In this document: piece after piece, positions 17,179 through 25,975 of the stretch
Position numbering within the stretch: position 1 is the stretch's first letter
How the letters are laid out: each line of letters opens with the position of its first letter
From: an uncultured Pseudobutyrivibrio sp.
Lineage (GTDB): Bacteria > Bacillota > Clostridia > Lachnospirales > Lachnospiraceae
Direction: 5' to 3'
DNA: 64,000 bases
Assembly (NCBI GenBank): GCA_900546435.1
Contig: URCQ01000001.1
Location: 62,001-126,000, forward strand
The notes under the pieces: model-generated
Databases searched by the model: none
What the model was told of the DNA's origin: nothing
Seen by the model: only the letters and a program-made list of their open reading frames with translations
Made by a program: the position numbers and the translations under genes

Positions 17179-18918
17179 ATGGAAACCATCAGTGATAAGA
17201 TGGATGCTTCTTTACAATTGGCATTGCAGCTGCCAATGGAGGAAAGAGAAAAATCACCAATTTTGTCGTCGGGATATGAGGAAGAACAAAAAACGTGGGA
17301 GGTGATTCTGCGCATTGCAGGTCAGATGGAAACATTGCAACAGCAGTTTCCACAAGCTGCATTTACGATACTGAGTGGCGGGTATGTGATTGCCAGAGTT
17401 CCAGCGAATGAATTGGAAAAATTAGCCGCACAGGATCAGGTGATTTATATAGAACAACCAAAGCGAATGGTTACAGGCGTGGCTCAGGGTGTGCGGGCTT
17501 CCTGCATCTGGCCATTACAACAAGAGATAACCCCGGTAGGACAATTGTCTGGCCGGGGTGTTTTTGTCGCCGTGATTGATTCTGGAATTGATTATTTTCA
17601 TCCGGATTTTCGAAACGAAGATGGAACGACACGTATTGCCTGGCTTTGGGCGGATGGGAAGGAATATAGTGAGACACAAATCAATGCGGCTTTAGAGCAA
17701 ACGGATAGGCAAAAAGCATTAGAAATCGTTCCGGTTACAGATCCATCCGGTCATGGCACACATGTGGCGGGAATTGCAGCAGGAAATGGGAGAGCCTCTG
17801 GTGGGAGAAACCGCGGCGTTGCGTACGAAAGTCGTTTGTTGGTTGTGCAAATAAAAAACAGGGGGAGAGATGCAGCGCCTTTGACAACACAACTGATGGA
17901 GGCAGTGGAATACGTTGCCAGGAAAGCAATCGAGGAAAAAGCACCGGTGGCAATCAATATCAGTTATGGTAATAATTACGGTTCTCATACGGGAAAATCG
18001 TTGTTAGAGAGCTATCTGACCCAGATGGCAAAGCGGTGGAAGATGTCGATTGTGATTGGTACGGGAAATGAAGGGCAGGAACCACTGCATTTTCAAGGTC
18101 GTTTTGCAGCGGAAAAACAGCAAAAAGAGCAGGAAGTAGAATGGGTAATTGATACTTATGAAACGAGCATGAACCTGCAATTGTGGAAAAATTATCAGGA
18201 TGAAATGACCATTTTTTTGATTGCTCCGGATGGAACAGAAATTGTAGTACTTCGGGAAGAACAACAGGAAAAAAGGGAGGGGACGATTGTGTCAGCACAG
18301 TGGCGGGATACAGTCATTCATGTGTTCTATGATGTTCCAAGCCCTTATCATATCCAACAGGAGATCTATCTTACATTTTTGCCACGTGATGCGTATATTG
18401 ATGCAGGCGTATGGAAGCTTCGCTTGCAGCCACAGCATATAAAAGATGGCAGGTATGCCCTTTGGCTTCCAGTCAGCGGCGCATTAAATGAGAATAGTGG
18501 ATTTTTATATCCGAGTGAAGAATCGACCATTACCGTGCCGGCTACGGCAGAAGGTGTTGTTTCCGTGGGCGCATATGATAGTAGGAGAAACGAATATGCA
18601 CCATTTTCCGGGCGTGGTTTTGTGTGGCAAACAGAAGCAATCAAACCAGATCTGGTAGCACCGGGGGTAAATATTACATCATGCGCACCAGCAGGAGGCT
18701 ATGCTGTGCGCAGTGGCACATCTATGGCAACGCCTTTTGTAACGGGAGCAGCAGCACTTATCATGCAATGGGGAATTGTGGAAAACAAGGATCCGTATGC
18801 CTATGGTGAGAAGCTAAAAGCTTATCTGTTGCGTGGCGCGCAGGAGATGCCGAAAGAACCGATGCCTTCGAGACGTATCGGCTGGGGAAAGTTGTGTTTA
18901 CGCGAGAGTCTGCGATAG
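17179..18918 (+). CDS. Subtilisin-like S8 protease, Csp-type
   Basis: 579 residues. After a roughly 100-residue prodomain the subtilase core shows Asp134 (VIDSGIDYFHPDF), His192 (GHGTHVAGIAAG) and Ser515 (SGTSMATPFVTGAAAL), so all three catalytic residues are present. A large insert between His and Ser (about residues 300-450) has jellyroll-like character. This arrangement matches the Csp family of clostridial germination proteases, which activate the cortex hydrolase pro-SleC, and related uncharacterised S8 peptidases. No signal peptide is seen. The SD is weak, consistent with coupling to the upstream small gene. The germination role is inferred from the family. Confidence 0.85.
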   Translation: METISDKMDASLQLALQLPMEEREKSPILSSGYEEEQKTWEVILRIAGQMETLQQQFPQAAFTILSGGYVIARVPANELEKLAAQDQVIYIEQPKRMVTGVAQGVRASCIWPLQQEITPVGQLSGRGVFVAVIDSGIDYFHPDFRNEDGTTRIAWLWADGKEYSETQINAALEQTDRQKALEIVPVTDPSGHGTHVAGIAAGNGRASGGRNRGVAYESRLLVVQIKNRGRDAAPLTTQLMEAVEYVARKAIEEKAPVAINISYGNNYGSHTGKSLLESYLTQMAKRWKMSIVIGTGNEGQEPLHFQGRFAAEKQQKEQEVEWVIDTYETSMNLQLWKNYQDEMTIFLIAPDGTEIVVLREEQQEKREGTIVSAQWRDTVIHVFYDVPSPYHIQQEIYLTFLPRDAYIDAGVWKLRLQPQHIKDGRYALWLPVSGALNENSGFLYPSEESTITVPATAEGVVSVGAYDSRRNEYAPFSGRGFVWQTEAIKPDLVAPGVNITSCAPAGGYAVRSGTSMATPFVTGAAALIMQWGIVENKDPYAYGEKLKAYLLRGAQEMPKEPMPSRRIGWGKLCLRESLR

Positions 18919-18944
18919 GTATAGTTTTTTGCCTGAAGTCGCGC

Positions 18945-18950
18945 TATAAT
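18945..18950 (+). promoter_or_regulatory. Candidate -10 element for the hybrid kinase gene
   Basis: A perfect TATAAT 36 bases before the ATG at 18987, without a convincing -35 at normal spacing. Supported only by hexamer match and location between genes. Confidence 0.35.
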
Positions 18951-18986
18951 AAAAGTAGCATGAATAGAATACCTGGGGGGATTTTT

Positions 18987-21482
18987 ATGAAGAACTTCAT
19001 GGAAAAAATAAAAGATTTTTTTGATATACGAAAAAAAGGTATGCGGCTGGTTTCATTTAATGTCATTGTAGTCAGCGCATTGTTTGGTGGATTATTTTCC
19101 GTTGGGCTTGCATTGGCATCATTTTTACCGCTGCAGCCGGTGCCAATTTTGATTGCGGCGATTCTGATTGCGTCCTTTCCATTCTATCTGGCAAATTATC
19201 GGGGAAAGCTTGTGTTAGCATCTAATGTCATGGTTGTTGCCGTCTGTTTTATCCTTTTTCCAGCGGTATTTTTTGTAAGAGGCGGTATTGAAAGCGGGAT
19301 GTCAAGCTGGTTTGCGCTGGGCATATTGTTTATCTTTCTATTGTTAGATGGCGTGAATTTTGTACTGATGCTATCGCTGGATGCGATTGTTGTTGCGGGC
19401 TGTTATTGGATTTCTTACCGTTTTCCACAGCTGGTGCAAGGACATATGCTGCGTTCAAGCTTCTTTCTCGATGTGGTACAGGGAATTTTTACAACGACAC
19501 TTGCGGTTGGCATGATTTTGAAAGTGCAGGCATGGATACAAAAGCAACAGGGAAATGTGCTGGAAGAGAAGAACAAGCAGCTCTTGGAGATGACGCAAAA
19601 AGCGAAACGGGCACAAAGAGATGCAGAAGTTGCCAACCATTCAAAGAGTAATTTTCTTGCCAATATGTCCCATGAAATACGAACACCGATCAATACGGTT
19701 CTTGGTATGAATGAAATGATTCTACGTCAGACGACGGAAGAAAATACACGAAGCCTGGCACAGGACATTCGCACTTCGACGGAATCCCTGCTTGAGATTG
19801 TAAATGAAATACTGGATTTTTCCAGAATTGAGTCCGGAAAGATGCAATTGATGGAAGATGATTACGAATTGCGGGATGTGTTACATGATACGGCAACGGC
19901 GTTTGATCTACGGGCGAAGGAAAAAGGGCTATATCTGCATCTGGATATTGATGAGCAGTTGCCATCCATGTATCGGGGCGATTCTTTACGTCTGCGCCAA
20001 ATTATTAATAATATCATGAGTAATGCAATTAAATACACCCGAGAAGGGGGCATCCGTTTTTCTGTATCCGGTTACCAGGAAGAAGACTCGGAAATACTGC
20101 ATTTTGAAATAGAAGATACAGGAGTAGGGATTCGCGAGGAAGATATGCAACGTTTGTTTGAAGCTTTCGAGCGTATTGATGAAAAGTCGAATCGTAATAT
20201 TGAGGGAACCGGACTTGGTATGGCGATTACCGCAAATTTATTAGACATGATGGGTACCACTTTACAGGTGAAAAGTACCTTTGGCGAAGGGACAATGTTT
20301 TGTTTTGATTTAAAACAGCGTGTAAAAGACTGGACGCCGATGGGCATTTTTGAAGCACAGGAAAGAAAAGATGATAGCAATCAAAAGCAGGAATTTACAT
20401 TTATTGCACCGGATATATCGATTTTGCTTGTGGATGACAATGCTATGAACCGAAAAGTATTCTGCAAACTGTTAAAACACACGCAGATGCAGATTGATGA
20501 GGCAGATAATGGATTTACCTGCCTGGAGATGGTAAAAAAGAAGCATTATGACTTGATTTTTTTGGATCATATGATGCCGGAACTTGATGGTGTGGAAACT
20601 TTTTCTTATATGCAGAGTATGCAGGAAAATCTTTGTAAAGATACGCCGGTGATTGTTCTTACGGCTAATGCCATTATTGGAGCAAAAGAGCAGTATCTTA
20701 AAATTGGTTTTCGTGATTATTTGTCAAAACCGATTGATCCGCGGCTTCTGGAGAATCTAATTGTAGAGCAGTTGTTGTTGCAGAATATTAACGTCGAAAC
20801 CGTTCCTATTCAAAAAAATCATATGGAATTATACGAAGATAAAAAGCCGGAAGAAAAACAGGAACTGCCGCAGATAGAAGGATTTGATTGGGCATATGGA
20901 TTACTGCATTTCCCAAATGCGCAGATGCTCTGGGAGTCTGTCGAAGACTTTTATAAGGAGTGTGAAAGCGCAATGCAGGAAATGAATCTTTTGTATGAGG
21001 AGATTGATTCGGAGCAGGGGTTGGATAAATACCGGATTCATGTGCACGCCTTAAAGAGCAATCTGGCATTGATTGGTGCTATGCAGGCATCCGCATTGGC
21101 AAAAATTCTGGAATATGCAGCAAGGGATGGTTTGCGGGAGCGTGTGCGCCAGTTCCATGGTGTGTGTATGGATGAGGTGGAACAGTGTTATCGCAATCTG
21201 ATGCCTCATTTTCACCAGGATACAAAAAAAGAAAAGATGACAGATGCGTCGTGGATACAGGGCATACTTGCAATGCTCCGAAATAGTGCGGAAGAGCTGC
21301 ATTATGATGGAGTAGACCAGATGATGCAGATGTTAGATGGCTATGTCTATGAGGATGATCTGCAGGGGCAAATGGAGCAACTGTATTCTGCAGTGCGTAA
21401 TCTGGATTTGGAAAAAGTAGTAAAGCTTTGTGATTTGATGGAAGAGAATGTCAGGAAAGAGAGCGGAAAACTTGACATGTGA
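18987..21482 (+). CDS. Membrane hybrid sensor histidine kinase with receiver and HPt domains
   Basis: The ATG at 18987 follows a GGGGGG site; the longer ORF overlaps the protease gene and lacks an SD. 831 residues. About six membrane helices span residues 20-185. A short coiled coil leads to HisKA with the phospho-His near residue 229 (NMSHEIRTPINTVLGMNE). The HATPase has N, G1 and G2 boxes (IINNIMSNAIKYT, EDTGVGI, GTGLGM). A receiver follows with phospho-Asp near 528 (LIFLDHMMPELDG), then an HPt domain with His near residue 687 (HVHALKSNLALIGA), and a C-terminal helical tail. This is a complete His-Asp-His relay. The final response regulator is not adjacent and the signal is unknown. Confidence 0.92.
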   Translation: MKNFMEKIKDFFDIRKKGMRLVSFNVIVVSALFGGLFSVGLALASFLPLQPVPILIAAILIASFPFYLANYRGKLVLASNVMVVAVCFILFPAVFFVRGGIESGMSSWFALGILFIFLLLDGVNFVLMLSLDAIVVAGCYWISYRFPQLVQGHMLRSSFFLDVVQGIFTTTLAVGMILKVQAWIQKQQGNVLEEKNKQLLEMTQKAKRAQRDAEVANHSKSNFLANMSHEIRTPINTVLGMNEMILRQTTEENTRSLAQDIRTSTESLLEIVNEILDFSRIESGKMQLMEDDYELRDVLHDTATAFDLRAKEKGLYLHLDIDEQLPSMYRGDSLRLRQIINNIMSNAIKYTREGGIRFSVSGYQEEDSEILHFEIEDTGVGIREEDMQRLFEAFERIDEKSNRNIEGTGLGMAITANLLDMMGTTLQVKSTFGEGTMFCFDLKQRVKDWTPMGIFEAQERKDDSNQKQEFTFIAPDISILLVDDNAMNRKVFCKLLKHTQMQIDEADNGFTCLEMVKKKHYDLIFLDHMMPELDGVETFSYMQSMQENLCKDTPVIVLTANAIIGAKEQYLKIGFRDYLSKPIDPRLLENLIVEQLLLQNINVETVPIQKNHMELYEDKKPEEKQELPQIEGFDWAYGLLHFPNAQMLWESVEDFYKECESAMQEMNLLYEEIDSEQGLDKYRIHVHALKSNLALIGAMQASALAKILEYAARDGLRERVRQFHGVCMDEVEQCYRNLMPHFHQDTKKEKMTDASWIQGILAMLRNSAEELHYDGVDQMMQMLDGYVYEDDLQGQMEQLYSAVRNLDLEKVVKLCDLMEENVRKESGKLDM

Positions 21483-21562
21483 GGTACATGAGTATAACAT
21501 GAGATAGGATTTGTGTTTATGCAGAGCATGCACATACAAAATAATAGATAAGAGGTCGAGCG

Positions 21563-22087
21563 ATGAAAAAGGTTGAGGATTACATAAGAAGTATCCCGGA
21601 TTTTCCGGAGAAGGGCATCATCTTTCGTGATGTGACAAGTATATTACAGGATGCAGACGGATTGCAGTTGGCAATTGATGAGATGAAGAAGTTATTAGAT
21701 GGCGTGGATTTTGATGTGATCGCCGGAGCAGAATCTCGTGGTTTTATTTTTGGCGTGCCGATTGCGTATGCATTGCACAAGCCATTTGTACCGGTACGTA
21801 AGGCTGGTAAATTGCCATGCGAAACAGTATCTAAGACATATGATTTGGAATATGGCAGTGCAACGATTGAGATGCATAAAGATTCTATCAAGCCGGGACA
21901 GAAAGTAGTATTGATTGATGATTTGATTGCAACCGGTGGAACGATAGAGGCAGCTGCGCAGTTGGTAGAAGAACTTGGCGGCGAAGTTGTTAAGATTGTA
22001 TTCTTAATGGAATTAGCAGGTCTTCATGGCAGAGATAAGCTTGCACAGTATGATGTGGCATCTGTTGTGACATACGAAGGCAAATAA
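21563..22087 (+). CDS. apt: Adenine phosphoribosyltransferase
   Basis: 174 residues, standard length. It carries the Apt N-terminal signature YIRSIPDFPEKGIIFRDVT, the hood and base region AGAESRGFIFG, and the PRPP-binding motif VVLIDDLIATGGT. It salvages adenine to AMP in the cytoplasm using PRPP. AGAGG precedes the ATG. In many Firmicutes apt sits between recJ and rel; here each is about 18 kb away. It is followed by a clear terminator and then the long inverted repeat. Confidence 0.96.
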   Translation: MKKVEDYIRSIPDFPEKGIIFRDVTSILQDADGLQLAIDEMKKLLDGVDFDVIAGAESRGFIFGVPIAYALHKPFVPVRKAGKLPCETVSKTYDLEYGSATIEMHKDSIKPGQKVVLIDDLIATGGTIEAAAQLVEELGGEVVKIVFLMELAGLHGRDKLAQYDVASVVTYEGK

Positions 22088-22107
22088 AATTGTATTTACG
22101 ACTGGGT

Positions 22108-22139
22108 AAGAGGCGAGCCAAAGTGCTTGCCTCTTTTTT
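22108..22139 (+). terminator. Rho-independent terminator of apt
   Basis: AAGAGGCGAGC pairs with GCTTGCCTCTT (one G-U) around a 6-base loop and runs into a six-T tract, 20 bases after the apt stop. Confidence 0.85.
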
Positions 22140-22180
22140 CGCGCGTGTGAACCTATGAACGGTGCAAATCACGGTCGTCC

Positions 22181-22636
22181 CCTACCCCAGCCGCACCCTG
22201 CAGATGGTATAACATGGGAGCATAATTTGTTTTGGCACTAAAAGAGACCTCGGTTTCACGTAAACTGTCTTTGCATAGCTTCGACTGCCGCTAGGATGTG
22301 TCCGGCTACGGCAGATATGAAAAAGCTCCACTTATAAGAGGTTCTAGAAACTTGTAGTTATAGTAATTATCAAGATATGGCAACCGGCGCAAACGAACAT
22401 CCATGTGCGGTTGCGCCTCTCGTGTACATCCATGTACACGAGTTGCCTGTTCTATACAAGTTTCAAGAACCTCTAATGCGTTTTGCATTCATATCTGCCG
22501 TAGCCGAACATCATCCAAGGCGATTGTCTAACTTTGCAAAGACAGTTTTAATTACGTAACCGTCGTCTCTTTTTTGTGCCATAAAATTATGCGACGTTAG
22601 AGCATCTGCAGGGGGCGGTTGGAGTTGGGGAGAGGG
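22181..22636. repeat. Long imperfect inverted repeat, candidate structured RNA or MITE-like element
   Basis: Two arms, about 22181-22366 and 22450-22636, are inverted copies with roughly 80% identity by eye. Shared blocks are CCCTGCAGATG, GCATAATTT, GGCAC..AAAAGAGAC, ACGTAA, ACTGTCTTTGCA, CGGCTACGGCAGATATGAA and GAGGTTCT.GAAACTTGTA. The space between arms holds a branched inner structure. No convincing coding frame covers it; two 60-codon frames across it look like shadows of the palindrome. It fills most of the 560 bases between apt (+) and the HAD gene (-). No target-site duplication or transposase is visible. Confidence 0.75.
22379..22447. other. Branched inner hairpins of the inverted repeat
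   Basis: GGCAA (22379-22383) pairs with TTGCC (22443-22447), enclosing two hairpins. One has the stem GGCGCAA/TTGCGCC. The other has a perfect 11-bp stem CTCGTGTACAT/ATGTACACGAG. Both hairpins have the same tip, ACAT-CC-ATGT. This forms a three-way junction at the head of the long stem. Confidence 0.7.
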
Positions 22637-22647
22637 CAATTTTGGAA

Positions 22648-23313
22648 TCAGGATTCCTGTAAGCGCGAAATCAGAGGAATCACTTTGGAAAGATCCTCTG
22701 CCCAGTCGTAAAGGAGAGGCGTAAGGTCTGGCGTAGGTGGGGTCAGATCCGGAATCATGATGGTGATGCAGCCAGCATCATGTGCAGACCGGATTCCATT
22801 TGGAGAATCCTCTAATGCCACGCAGTGCGCAGGGTCTACACCGAGTTTCTTGCAGACATGTAAATAAATATCAGGGTATGGCTTCCCTCGTTTTACCATG
22901 GAAGCACTGATAACAATATCAAATGCATTTTCCAACTGGACAGCTTTCAAACGGTCTAATGCGCGGTCCAATTTGGAAGCGGTTGCAACGGCAGTTTTGA
23001 TGTTCTCCTTTTGAAGAACTGTCAACAAAGCATCTAAGCCGGGTTTTGCCTCAATGCCTTCTCTTGCCATGAGGTCTAACACTAATTTGGTATTGCATTT
23101 GTGAACCGTTTCAAAACAAAAGTCTTTTCCGTAGCGGCTTTCCCATAGCTTTTGTGCATCCTCATGGTTGAGGCTTCGTTGCATCAGGGCATCTTCTCTG
23201 GTAAAATCAGAATAACCGCATGCGGCAAATGCAAGTGGCCAGGTGCGGTTATAATATTTTTCGGTGTCCGTGATGGTTCCATCCATGTCAAAAATGACGG
23301 CATCTAATTTCAT
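22648..23313 (-). CDS. HAD-superfamily phosphatase / beta-phosphoglucomutase-like
   Basis: 221 residues. Motif I is FDMDGTITDTE with the nucleophile and acid Asp pair near residues 9 and 11. Motif II is the Thr in VATASKLDR, the lysine of motif III is in KRGKPYPDIYLHVCK, and motif IV is VALEDSPNG. The helical cap sits between motif I and II, as in subclass I beta-phosphoglucomutase and pyrophosphatase-type enzymes. The substrate is probably a sugar phosphate but is not specified by sequence. It is a single gene, divergent from the FliB-like gene, and its 3' end abuts the long inverted repeat. Confidence 0.85.
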   Translation of the reverse strand: MKLDAVIFDMDGTITDTEKYYNRTWPLAFAACGYSDFTREDALMQRSLNHEDAQKLWESRYGKDFCFETVHKCNTKLVLDLMAREGIEAKPGLDALLTVLQKENIKTAVATASKLDRALDRLKAVQLENAFDIVISASMVKRGKPYPDIYLHVCKKLGVDPAHCVALEDSPNGIRSAHDAGCITIMIPDLTPPTPDLTPLLYDWAEDLSKVIPLISRLQES

Positions 23314-23389
23314 GAAAATCTCCTTTTTCTGCTGGTAAATTTATGCTTTTGCGGAAAGTATAGCACAGGAGATGGATGAGGACAAATAC

Positions 23390-24535
23390 ATGCAATATTT
23401 TGGAGTACAATTTTTCAATCAATTTAAATGTGCGCAGGGAGACTGCCCGCAAACCTGTTGCAAGGGCTGGCAAATATTAATCGATGCAAATACGATGGAA
23501 CAAATTGAGAAAGAACCGGAGGATAAACGGCGGGAGTTAAAACGACATATTGCAGGGATGCGAAAGGGACAACCACAGATTCGAAAAAATTTTGGCAGAT
23601 GTCCGTATCATACGAAGGAGCAATTGTGTGGTTTGCAGCTTAGAAAGCGTACAGATCTGATGCCGCGTGTCTGTAGAGAATATCCTAGGAGAACGGTTTC
23701 TTTCGGCTCATTTGCAGAAATCACAATGGAACTGGCTTGTCCTGTTGTGGCACAACTTTTTTTAGAAGAAAAGAAAATGCTTTCCATGCAGCCCATCTAT
23801 GGGCAAGAGTATGAGGTGTTGTGGAAGATCGGAAACGAAGATCCGGCATTTTTGGCATGGTTACAACAATTGCGGGAAGTCTTGGTAAAAGAAGCACAGC
23901 AGGTTGCTATTTTTGATGCATTCTTTTTACAGCGCCAGTATGTTTGTGTGGATGCACTGCATGAAATGCTTATGCGTAATAAATTAAAAGATGCAAAGCA
24001 GATTTTGGAAAAGTATGAACAAGATGTATGGGAAGAGCATAGACCAGAGGATACGAAACGCATATTCTTTTCCATGGAGCTGGTAGACAAGGTGATTGCC
24101 CATCTGCTTGATACACCGAATTTAGCCATCAACAACCCCAAATTAAAAAAGGCGATACAAACATATTACCGCATTTATAATGCAAAGACTGCTGGGGAGG
24201 CTGAGCGGATGTTAGAGACAACGTGGGAGCAGATGGAACAGGAATTACCGGGTACTTATGAAAAATATCGTAAGTATTACATATACTATTTGTATGAAAT
24301 GTTACTCTGCGCGTATGAGGATTATCATTTACTTAAAGTTATGTTACTAGGCAATATGTATTTGGAGCTATATATGGTGCTGGATGCTGTTTGTTTTACT
24401 TTCTGTAAACAAAAAAATAAGCAATACGATATGGAAATGCAGGCAGAACTTTTGGCAGCGCTAGAGCGGCGTATGCGTCATAATACCAGTGTGGCAGATG
24501 GAATTTTAGAACGTCTTCGAAAAGAATTTTTGTAA
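23390..24535 (+). CDS. Flagellin lysine-N-methylase FliB-like protein
   Basis: The ATG at 23390 has GAGG 8 bases upstream; the ATG at 23372 touches a GGAG with no spacing, so 381 residues is preferred. The N-terminal 110 residues hold the cysteine signature of the FliB family: CAQGDCPQTCCKGW, GRCPYHTKEQLCGL and PRVCREYPR. These probably bind an Fe-S cluster or zinc. The rest is alpha-helical. In Salmonella FliB methylates surface lysines of flagellin; in Clostridia the family is common but often not tied to flagellar genes. None is in this window, so the substrate here is inferred. Confidence 0.8.
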   Translation: MQYFGVQFFNQFKCAQGDCPQTCCKGWQILIDANTMEQIEKEPEDKRRELKRHIAGMRKGQPQIRKNFGRCPYHTKEQLCGLQLRKRTDLMPRVCREYPRRTVSFGSFAEITMELACPVVAQLFLEEKKMLSMQPIYGQEYEVLWKIGNEDPAFLAWLQQLREVLVKEAQQVAIFDAFFLQRQYVCVDALHEMLMRNKLKDAKQILEKYEQDVWEEHRPEDTKRIFFSMELVDKVIAHLLDTPNLAINNPKLKKAIQTYYRIYNAKTAGEAERMLETTWEQMEQELPGTYEKYRKYYIYYLYEMLLCAYEDYHLLKVMLLGNMYLELYMVLDAVCFTFCKQKNKQYDMEMQAELLAALERRMRHNTSVADGILERLRKEFL

Positions 24536-24542
24536 AAAATTC

Positions 24543-24571
24543 TTGACAGAGCAGATTCTTTGGAGTATAAA
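24543..24571 (+). promoter_or_regulatory. Sigma-A promoter of the trpXYZ T-box transcript
   Basis: TTGACA at 24543-24548 and TATAAA at 24566-24571 with a 17-base spacer, a near-consensus promoter placing the transcript start near 24578. Confidence 0.85.
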
Positions 24572-24577
24572 TATCCT

Positions 24578-24856
24578 ATATTGATAAACCGATGAACAAG
24601 AGGAGTACTTTCTTGGAACATTCACAGAGAGCCATCGTTGGTGCGAGATGGTAGTGCGAAGAGTTAGGAATGGACTTGCGAGGGCATGTCTGAAATGCAT
24701 TTGCAGAGTAGGGGGTGACGGGAACCAGACTCGTTAACAAGCTGGCACGTATGATGGTATGTGGAATGAGAGGGTTGCATAGCAGCCAATTTGAGTGGTA
24801 CCGCGATAATGATTTTATTACCGCCTCAGAAGTTTTTCTGAGGCGGTTTTTTTGTT
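24578..24856 (+). promoter_or_regulatory. Tryptophan T-box riboswitch (leader of trpXYZ)
   Basis: The canonical T-box sequence TTGAGTGGTACCGCG lies at 24791-24805, just before a strong terminator. Upstream, stem I has an AGTA element (GAGGAGTACTTT) and a distal loop GGTGCGAG. The lower stem-I helix can be drawn with CAAG pairing CTTG. The 3' specifier side then reads GGAATGGACTTG, placing TGG (Trp) as the specifier codon followed by a purine. Uncharged tRNA-Trp would pair with the specifier and the T-box, stabilise the antiterminator and allow transcription. The TGG call agrees with the downstream TrpXYZ-type transporter. The specifier was assigned by hand folding. Confidence 0.85.
24821..24854 (+). 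terminator. T-box regulated intrinsic terminator
   Basis: CCGCCTCAGA and TCTGAGGCGG form a perfect 10-bp stem with loop AGTTTT followed by seven T. The 5' arm competes with the antiterminator formed by the T-box sequence just upstream. Confidence 0.92.
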
Positions 24857-24957
24857 ATAAACAAGTCGGTCTCGCTCAGAATTCCGATCCGGTTCATACA
24901 CAAGTTGAAAGATGGCAAATGCTTTCAACGAGTATTGAATTTTAGGAGGAAAAGAAA

Positions 24958-25974
24958 ATGAAAAAAAGAATTGTAGCAGGAATGATGGCAGCCATGATGA
25001 TGGTGGGAGCAGTAGGATGTGGAAGTACAGAAAGCAAGCAAAAATCGTCCGGTACAGAATATACAATCGGTATCGCACAGTTTGCTGAGCATGGTTCACT
25101 GGATAACTGCCGTGAAGGTTTTTTGGAAGGACTGAAGGAAGAGGGCATTGTAGAAGGCGAAAATTTAGAAGTACTTTACGACAATGCACAGACAGATACC
25201 GGTACAGCAAGTACGATTGCAGACAACTATGTTTCCAAAAAAGTCGATATGATTTGTGCAATAGCAACACCATGTGCGATGAGTGCATATAATTCCGCAA
25301 TGAATACAGAAATTCCGGTTGTATATACCGCAATTTCAGATCCGGTAGCAGCGCAGCTTGCTGATAAGGATGGCAATTCTGTAGGAAATATCACAGGAAC
25401 ATCCGATGCACTTCCGGTAAAAGAACAGTTGGAAATGATTCGTGCGTTGATGCCGGAAGCCAAGAAAATTGGTATCATTTATACAACAAGCGAGACGAAC
25501 TCCGTAAGTACAATCGCTACTTATAAAGAGTATGCAGCAGACTATGGTTTTGAAATTGTAGATACAGGAATTAACGCGATTGCAGATGTAGATATGGCAG
25601 CTGCAGATATGGTAAGTAAAGTAGATTGCATTACAAACCTGACAGATAATACAGTAGTAAGTGGTTTGCAGACCGTATTAGAGCATGCAAATAAAGCCAA
25701 CATTCCAGTGTTTGGTTCAGAAGTAGAACAGGTAAAAGCCGGATGTCTTGCAGCAGCAGGAATTGACTATAAGAAGTTGGGTATTCAGACAGGTAAGATG
25801 GCAGCGAAGATTTTAAAGGGAGAGGCAAAAGCTTCCGAAATTCCTTTTGAAAAGATTACCGAGCCAAGTTACTATGCAAACACAGCAGTAGCTGAAAACT
25901 TAGGTGTCACTTTACCAGATGATTTTACAGAAAAAGCAGAAGTATTTGATGCAATTACAGTAAGCGAGGAATAA
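24958..25974 (+). CDS. trpX: ABC transporter substrate-binding lipoprotein, TrpX type
   Basis: 338 residues. The signal peptide with lipobox VGAVGC places the lipid-modified Cys at residue 21, so it is anchored on the outer face of the membrane. The mature part is an ABC_sub_bind (PF04392-type) two-lobe binding protein (YTIGIAQFAEHGSLD, YTAISDPVAAQL, IGIIYTTSETNS). This family with its permease and ATPase partners is the predicted tryptophan transporter TrpXYZ, often under Trp T-box control in Firmicutes. The T-box upstream supports tryptophan as substrate; tyrosine or another aromatic ligand cannot be excluded. First gene of the operon; AGGAGG precedes the ATG. Confidence 0.85.
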   Translation: MKKRIVAGMMAAMMMVGAVGCGSTESKQKSSGTEYTIGIAQFAEHGSLDNCREGFLEGLKEEGIVEGENLEVLYDNAQTDTGTASTIADNYVSKKVDMICAIATPCAMSAYNSAMNTEIPVVYTAISDPVAAQLADKDGNSVGNITGTSDALPVKEQLEMIRALMPEAKKIGIIYTTSETNSVSTIATYKEYAADYGFEIVDTGINAIADVDMAAADMVSKVDCITNLTDNTVVSGLQTVLEHANKANIPVFGSEVEQVKAGCLAAAGIDYKKLGIQTGKMAAKILKGEAKASEIPFEKITEPSYYANTAVAENLGVTLPDDFTEKAEVFDAITVSEE

Positions 25975-25975
25975 G

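Noticed and set aside
22379..22447. Repeated ACATCCATGT considered as a CRISPR repeat
   Set aside because: Only two copies, no regular spacers, and both lie in hairpin tips; no cas gene is present.
22306..22559. Two 60-codon frames on opposite strands within the long inverted repeat
   Set aside because: They arise from the palindrome itself, have no SD, and their products have no recognisable fold; pairing explains the sequence better than coding.
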